Positions 52,415-62,114 are shown, counted from the stretch's first letter. The stretch is DNA of 64,000 nucleotides from Salinigranum marinum (GCF_024228675.1 NZ_CP100461.1:744001-808000); one strand, 5' to 3'. Notes: generated from the sequence alone by a model not told the origin. A program made the numbers and translations.

Positions 52415-53052
52415 CGCGTCGGGTAGTCCGCTCCGAAGTCGACGTCGGCGAACTCCCGGTCGGTCTCGCTCTCCTCGTCGCCCGCGTCGGCGTCGTCGCC
52501 CTCTTCATCGGTGTCGTCGGCCCCGTCGCCCGTTCCGCGGTCGAGTCCCGTTCCCTCGCGGAGGTCGATCCGCTCGCCCTCGAACTCGTTCGCCTCCTCG
52601 AGCCGCCGCTGGATCTCGCTCGGATCCGGCGGCTCCGGCAGCGCGTCGGGGTCGGTCTCGACGTAGTCGAGCCCGGCGTATCCGTCGGGTGCGCGGCCGC
52701 CGCCGGCGAACCACTCGTGGAAGGCGTCGCGGAACTCGTCGTCGCCCACGAGCTCGCGCCCACTCTCCTCGCGGAACCAGTAGAGGAAGTCGGCCTCGTG
52801 GTCGTCACAGAGCAACACCTCGTCGAGCGGTTCGCCGTAGACGATCGTCGCCTGCCGGCACCGCTTTTTCTCCTCGTCGCCGTGGACGAGATAACAGGCG
52901 TCGCAGGCGCGCTCGACGATGAGTGACAGCCGGACGAGCCGTTGTCGGGCCTCCTCGGGGATCTCGGTGAGCGGTCGGAACTCCCCTTCCTGAGTGAACA
53001 CCTCGCGCTCCTCGAACCGCCAGCCGCGGAGCCCGATGCTGACCTTCGCCAT
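52411..53052 (-). CDS. haloarchaeal zinc-binding conserved protein
   Basis: Encodes 213 residues. The N-terminus MAKVSIGLRGWRFEEREVFT is conserved-looking. C50, C53, C65, C82 and H85 form a probable treble-clef-like zinc site. The C-terminal third is extremely acidic (DEEGDDADAGDEESETDREF). It forms an operon with trmJ, so it may help in RNA modification or binding. No function is known to me. Confidence 0.75.
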   Translation of the reverse strand: MAKVSIGLRGWRFEEREVFTQEGEFRPLTEIPEEARQRLVRLSLIVERACDACYLVHGDEEKKRCRQATIVYGEPLDEVLLCDDHEADFLYWFREESGRELVGDDEFRDAFHEWFAGGGRAPDGYAGLDYVETDPDALPEPPDPSEIQRRLEEANEFEGERIDLREGTGLDRGTGDGADDTDEEGDDADAGDEESETDREFADVDFGADYPTR

Positions 53053-53156
53053 ACTCGTCGTACCGGGGCGGCGGACAAAAAGAGCGTGACTCGCGAGTCC
53101 GTCACCCGGTCGGTCGACGCCGGACCCGCCGCACGGCCGTCGCCGCGACCGGTCGG

Positions 53157-53163
53157 CATATGT
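53157..53163 (+). promoter_or_regulatory. TATA box of the dihydropteroate synthase-like gene
   Basis: GCATATG lies 23-29 bases upstream of the ATG at 53186 in otherwise GC-rich DNA, consistent with a leaderless transcript. Confidence 0.45.
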
Positions 53164-53185
53164 TCACCGAGTCCTCAGCGGGCGT

Positions 53186-54325
53186 ATGCGAACGGTCAAC
53201 GCTGCCGGCCTGGAGATCGGTGACGACGCCCCGCCGCGGATCATGGGTGTGTTGAACGTCTCGAAGGAGTCGCCGTACAAGCCGAGCGTCTTCGACGACG
53301 CGGGTGCGGCGGCCGAGTACGTCGACACCGAACTCATCGACCAGGGGGCGGACATCGTCGACGTCGGGCTCGAATCCGCGAACAAGAAGTTCGAGGTGCT
53401 CTCCGCTGAGGGCGAACTCGATCGGCTCGAAACCGCACTGGAGGTGCTCGACAGCGTCTCCGGCGACGCCGTCTTCTCGATCGAGACGCGCTACCACGAA
53501 GTCGCCGAGGCGGCCCTCGAAGGGGGGTTCGACATGGTGAACGACATCTGCGGCTTCGCCGACCCCGAGATGCCGCGCGTCTGCGAGGAGCACGACGTCG
53601 CGGTCGCCAAGATGGCCTCTCCCCCGGACCTCGAACGGCCCGGCGCGGTCGAGGAGGTCGACGACATCTACGACGCCCTGGCGCTGAACGGCTTTACCGA
53701 CAAGACCATCGTCGATCCGGCGTTCGGCGGGTGGTCCGAGGCGAAGACCACTGACCAGGACCGCGAGACGCTCCGTCGCCTCCGGGAGTTCCGGGGGTAC
53801 GGCCGCCCGATCCTCGTCTCGATCAACCGCAAGAACTTCCTCCGCGAGGTTGCCGGCCGCTCGACCGACGAGGCGCTGCCGGCCTCGCTGGCGGCGACGT
53901 CGATGGCGGTCGAGCGCGGCGCACACGTGATTCGCACCCACGACGTCGCCGAGACGCGTGACGCGGCGCTCATCGGCCGGGCGTTCACGCGCGACCGAGT
54001 GTGCGTCGCGGGAGAGATCGACGTGGAGGAACTCGACGTGGCGACCCCCGGCGACGCCACACGCCACCTCGATCGGGTCGGCGGAGCGACCGAGACGGCG
54101 GCCGAGAGCGTCGTCAGGACCGTCGAACTGACCGGCGCGTCGACCGACGAGCGCGCGGCGCTCGATGACGCCGCCCGCGAGGCCGGCGTGACGCTCGTGA
54201 CGGCGGCCGACGGCGACCGCCTGTTGCTGTTCGGCACGCCTGGGGGGTACGCACGACTCCGATCGGCCGGCAGCGGTGTGACCGACGCCCTCGACGCCGC
54301 GCTCGAACGGCTTCCGACGAACTGA
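53186..54325 (+). CDS. folP: dihydropteroate synthase-like protein
   Basis: Encodes 379 residues. PPRIMGVLNVSKESPYKPSV aligns with the DHPS opening motif, and the TIM barrel continues with GADIVDVGLESANKKFEVLS. The classic DIIDIGGEST block and the aryl-binding Ser-Arg elements are altered, so the aryl substrate may differ from p-aminobenzoate in bacteria. Residues 270-379 add a domain with GDRLLLFGTPGGYARLRS. mptE follows on the same strand, so the two probably make a reduced pterin for folate-type cofactors. Confidence 0.8.
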   Translation: MRTVNAAGLEIGDDAPPRIMGVLNVSKESPYKPSVFDDAGAAAEYVDTELIDQGADIVDVGLESANKKFEVLSAEGELDRLETALEVLDSVSGDAVFSIETRYHEVAEAALEGGFDMVNDICGFADPEMPRVCEEHDVAVAKMASPPDLERPGAVEEVDDIYDALALNGFTDKTIVDPAFGGWSEAKTTDQDRETLRRLREFRGYGRPILVSINRKNFLREVAGRSTDEALPASLAATSMAVERGAHVIRTHDVAETRDAALIGRAFTRDRVCVAGEIDVEELDVATPGDATRHLDRVGGATETAAESVVRTVELTGASTDERAALDDAAREAGVTLVTAADGDRLLLFGTPGGYARLRSAGSGVTDALDAALERLPTN

Positions 54326-54506
54326 ACAGCCATCCCGACCGACATTCACGGACGAGAAAACTTATGCAGGGTTACCGTAAACCGACAATGCGGAGGCCGG
54401 AGGGGCACGCGGGTAGGGGTACACGCTGCCACTCCGGCTCGTGCGGTTCGTTATTTTTCGCTCGCCAGCGGCGGCCTCGTCGCGACGCGCCCCCGGAGGG
54501 ACACCG

Positions 54507-55187
54507 ATGAACTTCGCCGAATGGGAACCGGTGTACGAGCAGATCCTCGCGGCGTTCGGTTTCGAGCGCGCAGCCGACGAGCGGGCCCGGGACGTTCTCG
54601 AATCGCTCGTCTCCGATCGCGCGTGCTTCGACACCGAGACGCTCGGGGGGCGCGTCGCGGGCGACACCGTCGCGGTCGTCGGTGCCGCGCCCTCGCTGGC
54701 GGCGGAGGTCGACCGGGCGGCCGCGGCCGACCACGTCTTCGCCGCCTCGACCGCCGCGGACGTCTGCCGCGACCACGGGGTGGTCGTCGACCTCATGGTG
54801 ACCGATCTGGACAAGAACCCCGAGACGGCCGTCGCGCTCACCCGCGCCGGGACGCCGGTGGCGGCGCACGCCCACGGCGACAACGTCCCCGCGGTCCGCG
54901 AGTGGCTCCCCCAGTTCGATCTCGGCGACACGATCCCGACGACGCAGGCGGCACCTGTCCCCCCGGTCGAGAACTTCGGTGGCTTCACCGACGGCGACCG
55001 GGCGGCCTTCCTCGCCGACCACCTCGGCGCGGGGTCGCTCGTCTTCGTCGGCTGGGAGTTCGACGACCCCGGGGTCGACGCGATGAAAGCCGAGAAGCTC
55101 CGGTGGGCCGCACGCCTGTTGACCTGGCTGGAGGACCGCCGCGACGAGCGCTACGCCGTCCTCGACGGTCACCGCGATCCGCTCTGA
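54507..55187 (+). CDS. mptE: 6-hydroxymethyl-7,8-dihydropterin pyrophosphokinase MptE-like
   Basis: Encodes 226 residues. The start MNFAEWEPVYEQILAAFGFE has a ribosome-binding site GGAGGG nearby. The pattern VAVVGAAPSLAAEVDRAAAA and VVVDLMVTDLDKNPETAVAL is the DUF115/MptE core, whose Asp residues bind the pyrophosphate donor. GSLVFVGWEFDDPGVDAMKA follows near the C-terminus. It activates the pterin for the DHPS-like gene upstream, replacing bacterial FolK in archaea. Confidence 0.88.
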   Translation: MNFAEWEPVYEQILAAFGFERAADERARDVLESLVSDRACFDTETLGGRVAGDTVAVVGAAPSLAAEVDRAAAADHVFAASTAADVCRDHGVVVDLMVTDLDKNPETAVALTRAGTPVAAHAHGDNVPAVREWLPQFDLGDTIPTTQAAPVPPVENFGGFTDGDRAAFLADHLGAGSLVFVGWEFDDPGVDAMKAEKLRWAARLLTWLEDRRDERYAVLDGHRDPL

Positions 55188-55217
55188 TCCGAGAGTCAGG
55201 GTCGCACGGTCGGCGCA

Positions 55218-55257
55218 GGTCGGATCGGGTCGGATCGGGTCGGATCGGATGGGATCG
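55218..55257. repeat. short tandem repeat of a 10-base unit
   Basis: GGTCGGATCG is repeated three times from 55218 to 55247, with a fourth diverged copy to 55257. It lies in the short gap between the stop of mptE and the next gene and may cause slippage. No CRISPR features are present. Confidence 0.6.
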
Positions 55258-55269
55258 GGTCCCAGGGGG

Positions 55270-56088
55270 TCAGTGGCCGACGACCGACGGCGAGGTGTCG
55301 TCGTCGGCCACGGCGACGCTCGCGACGAAGCCGCTCTCGAACAGACGCGCGTCACACCCCGTACAGGTCACCGCGACGACGGTGTCCACCGCGCCCGGAA
55401 CGCGACTGGTCGCGCGGTCGAGGCTGAGCTCGCCGTCGCAGACGGGGCAGACGTCGAGGTACAGTCGGAGCGTAGCGAGCATCGCGCCGCGGAGCCGCGG
55501 CGAGAGCAGGTCCCACTGCGGACAGAACCGGCGCAGTTCGGCGATGCTGGCCGTGTCGGCGACGAGGGCAGCCCGCGACAGCCACGCGCCGAGCCGTCGC
55601 TCCCGCGCCTCGGCCACGAGCAACTCGCCGACCGGGGCGACGCGCACCGCGTCCGACGGGAGCCCGAGCACGACGGCGAGCGACCGGGCGTCGTTCTCGC
55701 GCCGCCCCGCGGTGACGACGTGGGTTCTCCAGGCGGCGGCGAACGACTCGGTCGGTCGGAACTCGTCGCCCCGGACCGCGAAAACGCCGGCCCGGAGGAG
55801 CTCCCGCTCGTCCCGCGGGATCCGTTCCGGCCCCGGTGTGGCGAGCGCGTCCGCGCGCCGCTCGACAGCCCGGAGTGCCCACGGCGTCCCCGGGATGGCG
55901 TAGCCGCGCCCGACGAGCAACGCGAAGCCGACCGCGATGAGCACCGACCCGGCGAGAGGGACGAGCGACTCGGCCGCGACCGCGAGGAGGCTCACGACCA
56001 GCACGTTCGCCACGACGAACCCGGGGTCGCGGGCCTGCCCGGTGTATGCAGGGTGGGCGAGCGAGCCGACGAACGCGCGAAGGTGCAT
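55270..56088 (-). CDS. membrane protein with C-terminal zinc ribbon
   Basis: Encodes 272 residues from the ATG at 56088. Two hydrophobic segments are near residues 25-70 (VVANVLVVSLLAVAAESLVP). A cytoplasmic helical domain follows. The C-terminal 60 residues contain CPVCDGE and CTGCDA, a zinc-ribbon-like pair. The family is unknown. It is divergent from photolyase, with a 263-base gap, and converges on mptE. Confidence 0.75.
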   Translation of the reverse strand: MHLRAFVGSLAHPAYTGQARDPGFVVANVLVVSLLAVAAESLVPLAGSVLIAVGFALLVGRGYAIPGTPWALRAVERRADALATPGPERIPRDERELLRAGVFAVRGDEFRPTESFAAAWRTHVVTAGRRENDARSLAVVLGLPSDAVRVAPVGELLVAEARERRLGAWLSRAALVADTASIAELRRFCPQWDLLSPRLRGAMLATLRLYLDVCPVCDGELSLDRATSRVPGAVDTVVAVTCTGCDARLFESGFVASVAVADDDTSPSVVGH

Positions 56089-56351
56089 AGGTGGAGCTGG
56101 CCCGTGGCCGGGCGTCGTTCGGGAGTTCGCCGGATCCGGAGTTAGGTATGAACCGGATACTAACGGATTACGTGACGGTTCGGCCCGGTAGGACGCCGTG
56201 AACCGGTCGGATCGCCTGACTGACGCCGTCCGCACTAGCCGTCGAGCGGACCGGACGGCCGTGTGACCAGTCACGACCCCCGACCGTCGCGAGGTACGAA
56301 CGCCGACCGGTGGGTCGGTAACTTCACCACGAGTCCGTCCTTGGGGCCGGT

Positions 56352-57761
56352 ATGCAGGTTCACTGGCACCGCCGGGACCTCCGAACCGCGGACAACCGAG
56401 GACTCTCCGTGGCGACGGACGCGGGCCCGACCGTCCCCCTCTTCGTCTTCGACGACGCAGTACTCGCACACGCCGGCGCGCCGCGGGTCCGGTTCATGCT
56501 CGACGCGCTAGCGGAACTGCGCGAGCGCTACCGGGCGCTCGGCTCCGATCTGGTCGTCCGCCGCGGCGACCCGCGCGAGGTCGTCGTCCGCGTCGCCCGC
56601 GAATTCGACGCCGACCGAGTCGTCTGGAACAAGGACTACTCGGGGCTCGCCCGCGAGCGCGACGCGGCGGTCCGGCGGGCGCTGGACGGCGCCGACGTGG
56701 CGCGGGAGTCCGTCCACGACCACCTCCACCACGAACCCGGCTCGATCACGACGAACAAGGGCGATCCGTACTCGGTGTACACCTACTTCTGGAAGAAGTG
56801 GCGCGACCGCGAGAAGGCCGATCCGTACCCCGACCCCGACGAGGGGGCGCTCGCCGCGGTCGACGCCGAGACGACCGGCGACCTCCCCTCGATCGAAGCC
56901 CTCGGCTTCGAGGCACCCGACGCGACGGTCCCGACCGCGGGGACGGCGGCGGCCCGCGAGCGGCTCGACCGGTTCTGCGACGACGCCGTCTTCCGGTACG
57001 AATCGGACAGAGACTACCCGACGCGCGACGCGGTTTCGCGGCTCTCGGCGGATCTCAAGTGGGGGACGATCGGCGTCCGCGAGGTGTACGCGGCGACGGC
57101 GGCGGCGATGGCCGAGGCGGGCGAGGAAAAAGCGGAGGAGTCGGTCGCGGAGTTCCAGTCACAGCTGGCGTGGCGCGAGTTCTACACGCACGTCCTCTTC
57201 TTCAACCCCGAGGTCGTCACGGAGAACTTCAAGGAGTACGAGAACGAAATCGAGTGGCGGGACGACCCCGAGGAGCTGGCGGCGTGGCGCGCGGGCGAGA
57301 CGGGCTACCCCATCGTCGACGCGGGGATGCGTCAGCTCCGCGAGGAGGCGTACATGCACAACCGCGTGCGGATGATCGTCGCCTCCTTTCTCACGAAGGA
57401 TCTCCGCTGTGACTGGCGGCACGGCTACGCCCACTTTCGAGCGAAGCTGGCGGATCACGATACGCAGAACGACAACGGTGGGTGGCAGTGGGCCGCCTCG
57501 ACGGGCACCGACGCCCAGCCGTACTTCCGCATCTTCAACCCCATGACCCAGGGCGAGCGCTACGATCCCGACGCGGAGTACATCGCGGAGTACGTGCCGG
57601 AACTGCGCGGCGTCGACCCCTCCGTCGTGCACTCGTGGCACGAGTGTTCACCCCTCCAGCGCCGGAACGCCGCGCCGGCGTACCCCGAGCCGATCGTCGA
57701 TCACTCCGAGCGCCGCGAGGCGGCGCTGTCGATGTTCGAGCGGGCGCGCGGCGAGGACTGA
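56352..57761 (+). CDS. phr: deoxyribodipyrimidine photolyase / cryptochrome family
   Basis: Encodes 469 residues. The N-terminal antenna domain starts MQVHWHRRDLRTADNRGLSV. The FAD domain has FQSQLAWREFYTHVLFFNPE, and the signature GMRQLREEAYMHNRVRMIVA, followed by HDTQNDNGGWQWAASTGTDA, contacts FAD and the DNA lesion. It repairs UV-induced cyclobutane dimers with light. The C-terminal ends are RREAALSMFERARGED. It overlaps tail-to-tail with the histidine kinase by 61 bases. Confidence 0.92.
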   Translation: MQVHWHRRDLRTADNRGLSVATDAGPTVPLFVFDDAVLAHAGAPRVRFMLDALAELRERYRALGSDLVVRRGDPREVVVRVAREFDADRVVWNKDYSGLARERDAAVRRALDGADVARESVHDHLHHEPGSITTNKGDPYSVYTYFWKKWRDREKADPYPDPDEGALAAVDAETTGDLPSIEALGFEAPDATVPTAGTAAARERLDRFCDDAVFRYESDRDYPTRDAVSRLSADLKWGTIGVREVYAATAAAMAEAGEEKAEESVAEFQSQLAWREFYTHVLFFNPEVVTENFKEYENEIEWRDDPEELAAWRAGETGYPIVDAGMRQLREEAYMHNRVRMIVASFLTKDLRCDWRHGYAHFRAKLADHDTQNDNGGWQWAASTGTDAQPYFRIFNPMTQGERYDPDAEYIAEYVPELRGVDPSVVHSWHECSPLQRRNAAPAYPEPIVDHSERREAALSMFERARGED

Positions 57762-59512
57762 CCGGCCTCCCTGGTCGCCTCCTCGATCGACCCCGACCCC
57801 GACCCTGACCCTGCCCCTGCCCTCGACTCCGCGGCCGGGACCGGCCCACGCGCCGATCCGACGGTCGTCTCGGCCCCGTGAGCGGCGATCTCGGTCTCGC
57901 CGGTCGCGGTCGTCGAGAGGTCAAGCGACCAGCCGTGGACCCGCGCGAGCGCTCCCGCGTTCGCCAGCGCGATCCCCTCCGTCACGGCGGTACCGTACCG
58001 GAACGCCGAGGCCGCTCTGTCGTGCGGGATCGGCCGCCCGTCGTGTCGCACGACGAAGCCGTCGTGGGTCGGCGCGACGGTCACCCGCTCGGCGTCCCGC
58101 GCCGCAGCGTGCGCGAGGAGGTTCGACAGTAGCTCCCGGAGCCGTCTCCCCTCGGCGACGACGGTGCCGTCGCCGCCAGCGACGACCCGCACGTCCTGGT
58201 GGTCCAGCCCTGCCCGGGCGTCGTCGACCACCGATCCGAGCGCGTGCGGTTCGACCTCGAACGTCGACTGGGCGAGTTCGGCGAGCGTCGCGAGATCGCC
58301 GACGACGTCGTCGATCCGCCCGTGGGCCGCGCCGATCGCGTCGGCCGCCCGCATCGCCGTCGCGTCCGTCGTGTCGGCCGTCAGCCGGTCGCCGAGGATG
58401 TCGGCGTAGCCGGCCGCGATGTTGAGGTCGTTTCTGAGTTCGTGGGCGACCGCCTCGGCGAAGTTGTCCATCTCCTGTCGCTGTCGTCGCAGATCCCGCC
58501 GCTGACTCTCGATCCGTGTGACGTCGGTGAGCACACAGACGCGCCCGAGCCGATGTGGGCCGAGGTCGACGGGAGAGCGCCGGACGACGTAGTGCCGCGG
58601 GCGACCGTCAACCGTGAGGACGACCGGCGTCTCGTCCATCGCGCCATCGGCCGTCTCGGCGAGGGCCGCCGGGGCCGGTTCACCGACGGCCAGGCGTTCG
58701 GCCGCCGGCGCGAACAGGTCGGCGGCGGCCGGGTTGTGGTCCTGGACGCGGTCACGATCGTCGAGCACGACGACCGGGTCGCGGAGGTCGTCGATGACCT
58801 GCGTGCGCGCCGGTGTGCGGAGTCGATCGAAGTCGCTCTCGACGACGAACAGCGAGCCGACAGCGAACACGGCCACCCCGACCGGCTCGTACGTCACCCC
58901 CAAGAGGAGGTCCGGCCGCAACACCGACACGACGTCGGGGACGATCGGCACCCCGGCCGCACCCGCGAGCAGAGTGACGCGGCCCGTATCCTGACCCGAC
59001 CGGGCGTACATTCGAACCAGGAGGACGAAGCCGGCCGCGACCAGCGTGTACGCGACGGCTGTGACGACCCAGTGCGGCCAGTGGCGCATCAACACCAGAT
59101 GTGGGAACGGGTCGACTTCGAGGGTGTGGCTGAAGTATCGGTGGTGGGCGACGTTGGAGAGTTTGACCGACGTGACGACGAGAAACCCTACGAGGGCGAC
59201 CAGGCGAAGCGCCGGGTCGCGGTGAAACGCTCGCCCGGAGTACGCCGAGACGAAGTAGAGCCAGCAGCCGACGGTGGCGAAGCCGACGACGAGGCCGACA
59301 GTGAACAGCGCGGCCTTCGCGGATTCGGTCGTCGCGACGAGCTGTGCGACGGTCAGCGCCGCCCAGAGCCCCGACGTGCAGAACAGCGACACGAGTCCCC
59401 AGCGCACGTCGCCCCGCAGGCGCTCGGCGGCGCGCCACGCGCCGGCCAGACAGCCGACGGTCGCGAGCGCGAACGTCGTGACGTAGAGCAGCTGTGTCGT
59501 GGGGAGCGTCAC
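57701..59512 (-). CDS. sensor histidine kinase with seven-helix N-terminal domain
   Basis: Encodes 603 residues. About seven helices cover residues 1-230 (HisKA_7TM type). A PAS-like domain follows (TQVIDDLRDPVVVLDDRDRV) to about 340. HisKA carries the phosphorylated His in EAVAHELRNDLNIAAGYADI. The ATPase domain is degenerate: RELLSNLLAHAAARD serves as the N box, but the glycine-rich G1/G2 boxes are weak. The last 40 residues are Gly/Ser-rich low complexity and overlap the photolyase end. It probably senses a membrane signal; no response regulator is adjacent. Confidence 0.88.
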   Translation of the reverse strand: MTLPTTQLLYVTTFALATVGCLAGAWRAAERLRGDVRWGLVSLFCTSGLWAALTVAQLVATTESAKAALFTVGLVVGFATVGCWLYFVSAYSGRAFHRDPALRLVALVGFLVVTSVKLSNVAHHRYFSHTLEVDPFPHLVLMRHWPHWVVTAVAYTLVAAGFVLLVRMYARSGQDTGRVTLLAGAAGVPIVPDVVSVLRPDLLLGVTYEPVGVAVFAVGSLFVVESDFDRLRTPARTQVIDDLRDPVVVLDDRDRVQDHNPAAADLFAPAAERLAVGEPAPAALAETADGAMDETPVVLTVDGRPRHYVVRRSPVDLGPHRLGRVCVLTDVTRIESQRRDLRRQRQEMDNFAEAVAHELRNDLNIAAGYADILGDRLTADTTDATAMRAADAIGAAHGRIDDVVGDLATLAELAQSTFEVEPHALGSVVDDARAGLDHQDVRVVAGGDGTVVAEGRRLRELLSNLLAHAAARDAERVTVAPTHDGFVVRHDGRPIPHDRAASAFRYGTAVTEGIALANAGALARVHGWSLDLSTTATGETEIAAHGAETTVGSARGPVPAAESRAGAGSGSGSGSIEEATREAGQSSPRARSNIDSAASRRSE

Positions 59513-59585
59513 CTTCGTCCGAGGACGGGTGCGAACCGTCTATACGTTTGCGCCTCGGTTCTCAGTCGTGAGACCGACAGTGGCG

Positions 59586-62111
59586 TCACTCCACGGTGGG
59601 CGTTGTCGGGGGAGCCCCCGACCCGTTGCCGGGCGTCTCGGCGTCGACGTCGCCGACGCCGAAGAGCCGTTCCCAGACGACCAGCGCGGCGGGCAACACG
59701 AGCAGTGACGAGAGGAAGGCGTAGATGACCGAGAGTCCGGTAAGGAGACCGAAGTCTCCAATGGCGGGGAACACCGACAGCACGAGCACGCCAATGCCGA
59801 AGACGGTCGTGAGTACGCTCCCGAGGAGCGCGCCGCCGGTGCCGTAGACGGTCCGCGAGAGCGCCGTGAGCACCGTCGGCTGGACGCGGCGCTCGTCGAT
59901 GTACCGGTGGGTCAGGTGGACGGAGTAGTCGATCCCCAGCCCGATGGTCATCGCGAGCACCGTCGCGGTGAAGGCGTTGAGCGAGAAGCCCAGATAGCGC
60001 ATCGACCCGGCGACGAACGCCACGGTGACGACGATGGGAACGAGGTTCGCGAGGCCGAGCGACGCCCGGCCTTCGAGCACCCAGTAGATGAACAACAGGA
60101 AGACGGCGGTGCCGGCGATGGCGAGCGCGAGGCTGACGATGGCGGACTCGAAGATGATGTCCGAGATGGCTTTGAAGACGACGATGTTGCCGGTCGCGGT
60201 CGCACCCATGCGGTAGCGATCCGCGACCAGACGGGTGTCGGCCGTGACCTCGGTGTCGGTCGCGTCGGCCTGCACGGCGTACACCACGCGGGCGTTGCGG
60301 CGATCCTCGGTCAGGTAGTTGAGCGTCCGCTCGCGGGCGGGCGAGGAGAGCAGATAGTCGTACACCTCGCCGAGGTTCTGGTCGGGGATGCCGTTGGCGT
60401 TGCGGTCGTTTCGTGCGACGAGCGCATCGAACGCCGGATCGCGCTCCTGATAGTCGCGGATGACGGTCACGACCGACGTCTCGCGGGCGTGACGGCCGTC
60501 TTTCACGAAGCTCTCTGGGGGATCCTCGCCCGCCCGCCAAATCGACTCCAGCGCCGAGTTGCGCTCCATCGGCCCCTCGACGTAGACGACCGTCTCGTCG
60601 TCCTCGCTCGACTCGAAGTTGTCTTCGAGGAAGTTGATCGTGGCCGTGATGGTGTAGTCGCTGGGTCTGAACGGCTCGGGGAGGACGTCGTAGAAGTCGG
60701 CGGTCTCCTCTGGCGGGAGGAACTGTTCCTGGGAGAACGTCGTGTCGATGCCGGTGGCGTAGTAGCCCGCGAAGCCCGCCGAGAGGAGCACAACGACGAG
60801 GAAGACGGCGGGAGCGCGCTTTGCGATCTCGACGCCGAGGGAGAGCACACCGCCGAGCGACGAGCCCTCGGAGCCGATCGGAGCCTGCGAGAACGTCGGG
60901 ATGGGGTAGCGCTCGCGGAGCCCGTCGGTGTACAGCTTCAGCGCGGGGAGGAAGACGCCGAAGATGAGGAAGGTGAAGGTGATCCCGATGGAGGCGACGA
61001 CGCCGAACTCCCGGATGGGGAGCAGTCCGCTGACGAGGTTCGAGGAGAAGCCGATGACCGTCGTCGTGGTGACGATGAAGAAGGCCACCAGGAGTTGATC
61101 GGTCGTCGTGCGCATCGCCCGGACGGGGTCGTCTTCGTCCAAGCCCTCCTCGCGGTAGCGGTTGATGGCGTGGATGCCGAAGTCGATCCCCACGGCGAGG
61201 AGCAGGGGTGGAACAGCGATGAGGATCTGCGAGAAGGCGATGCCGGCGAAGCCCATGAAGCCGAACGTCCAGACGATCGCCATTCCGAGTGCGACCGTCG
61301 CGAGGAGGAGGTCGACGAGATCGCGGTAGGCGACGATCAGAAAGAGGATGATGAAAAAGACCGCCGCGGGCACGACGATCAACAGCGAGTCACCGATGAC
61401 GGTGCCGAACTCCTGGGCGATGACGCCGGAGCCGAAGACGACGATGTCGCCGCCGGCGGCGTCGGCGACGTAGATCGCCTCGACCTGGATCGGTTCGAGC
61501 GGGCTGGAGCCGCCCTGGCCCGACCCGCTGGAGATCCCCGCGGGCACCTCGTGGCGGACGATCCCGACGGTCGCCGAGGCCGAGGGCGCGGTGGGGTTGA
61601 AGTCGTCGCTCAACAGCGAGGCGAAGCCGGGGTTCTCCCGCGCCAGCGTCCCGACCGCGGTCCGGATCTCGCCCGGGGTCGCACGTTCGACCGCGTCGAT
61701 CTCCGCTTCCAGCGTCGACGCCGAGGGATCGAGCTGGCGGGCGACGATGCGGGCGGCGCTCTCGGTCTCGACGACGCGCATGTCGGGGTCCTCGGCCATG
61801 CGCTGTTGGACGGTGAGCATCCGCAACAGCCCCTGCTTCGAGAGGACGTTCTCGTCGCGCTGGATCAGCTGCGTCGAGCCTTCGTCCGGCGCGAACGGGT
61901 CGGAGAACTTGTCGTTGACGTCCTGGAGCGCCCGTTCGGCGGGGATGTCCTCGGAGAACTGCTCGGTGCCGGACTCGGTCGACACGGCCGGGAGCCCGAC
62001 AGCGAACCCCGCGGTTAGCACGAGAAACGCGAGGACGACGGTGCCGGGCCGGCCGGTGATCCAGTCGTCGGCCGCGTCGATGAACCGCTGGTAGTCGACC
62101 TTCGCGGGCAT
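59586..62111 (-). CDS. MMPL/RND-superfamily transporter
   Basis: Encodes 841 residues. It has two bundles of hydrophobic helices, the first starting DSLLIVVPAAVFFIILFLIV with VGIDFGIHAINRYREEGLDE. The second bundle is near residues 650-830 and contains TIGLGIDYSVHLTHRYIDER. Large extracellular loops precede each bundle. The GIDF/GIDY motifs are characteristic of proton-coupled MMPL/RND pumps. The next gene encodes the COG1361 protein, which in haloarchaea often accompanies such pumps; only three bases separate the stop and start. Confidence 0.9.
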   Translation of the reverse strand: MPAKVDYQRFIDAADDWITGRPGTVVLAFLVLTAGFAVGLPAVSTESGTEQFSEDIPAERALQDVNDKFSDPFAPDEGSTQLIQRDENVLSKQGLLRMLTVQQRMAEDPDMRVVETESAARIVARQLDPSASTLEAEIDAVERATPGEIRTAVGTLARENPGFASLLSDDFNPTAPSASATVGIVRHEVPAGISSGSGQGGSSPLEPIQVEAIYVADAAGGDIVVFGSGVIAQEFGTVIGDSLLIVVPAAVFFIILFLIVAYRDLVDLLLATVALGMAIVWTFGFMGFAGIAFSQILIAVPPLLLAVGIDFGIHAINRYREEGLDEDDPVRAMRTTTDQLLVAFFIVTTTTVIGFSSNLVSGLLPIREFGVVASIGITFTFLIFGVFLPALKLYTDGLRERYPIPTFSQAPIGSEGSSLGGVLSLGVEIAKRAPAVFLVVVLLSAGFAGYYATGIDTTFSQEQFLPPEETADFYDVLPEPFRPSDYTITATINFLEDNFESSEDDETVVYVEGPMERNSALESIWRAGEDPPESFVKDGRHARETSVVTVIRDYQERDPAFDALVARNDRNANGIPDQNLGEVYDYLLSSPARERTLNYLTEDRRNARVVYAVQADATDTEVTADTRLVADRYRMGATATGNIVVFKAISDIIFESAIVSLALAIAGTAVFLLFIYWVLEGRASLGLANLVPIVVTVAFVAGSMRYLGFSLNAFTATVLAMTIGLGIDYSVHLTHRYIDERRVQPTVLTALSRTVYGTGGALLGSVLTTVFGIGVLVLSVFPAIGDFGLLTGLSVIYAFLSSLLVLPAALVVWERLFGVGDVDAETPGNGSGAPPTTPTVE

Positions 62112-62114
62112 CGC

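Noticed and set aside
55218-55257. A possible CRISPR array
   Set aside because: The repeats are 10 bases and contiguous with no spacers, so it is a simple tandem repeat.
59907-62018. A 703-codon plus-strand frame opposite the MMPL transporter
   Set aside because: The translation is Glu/Arg/Asp-rich with no domains, and the transporter on the other strand is complete.
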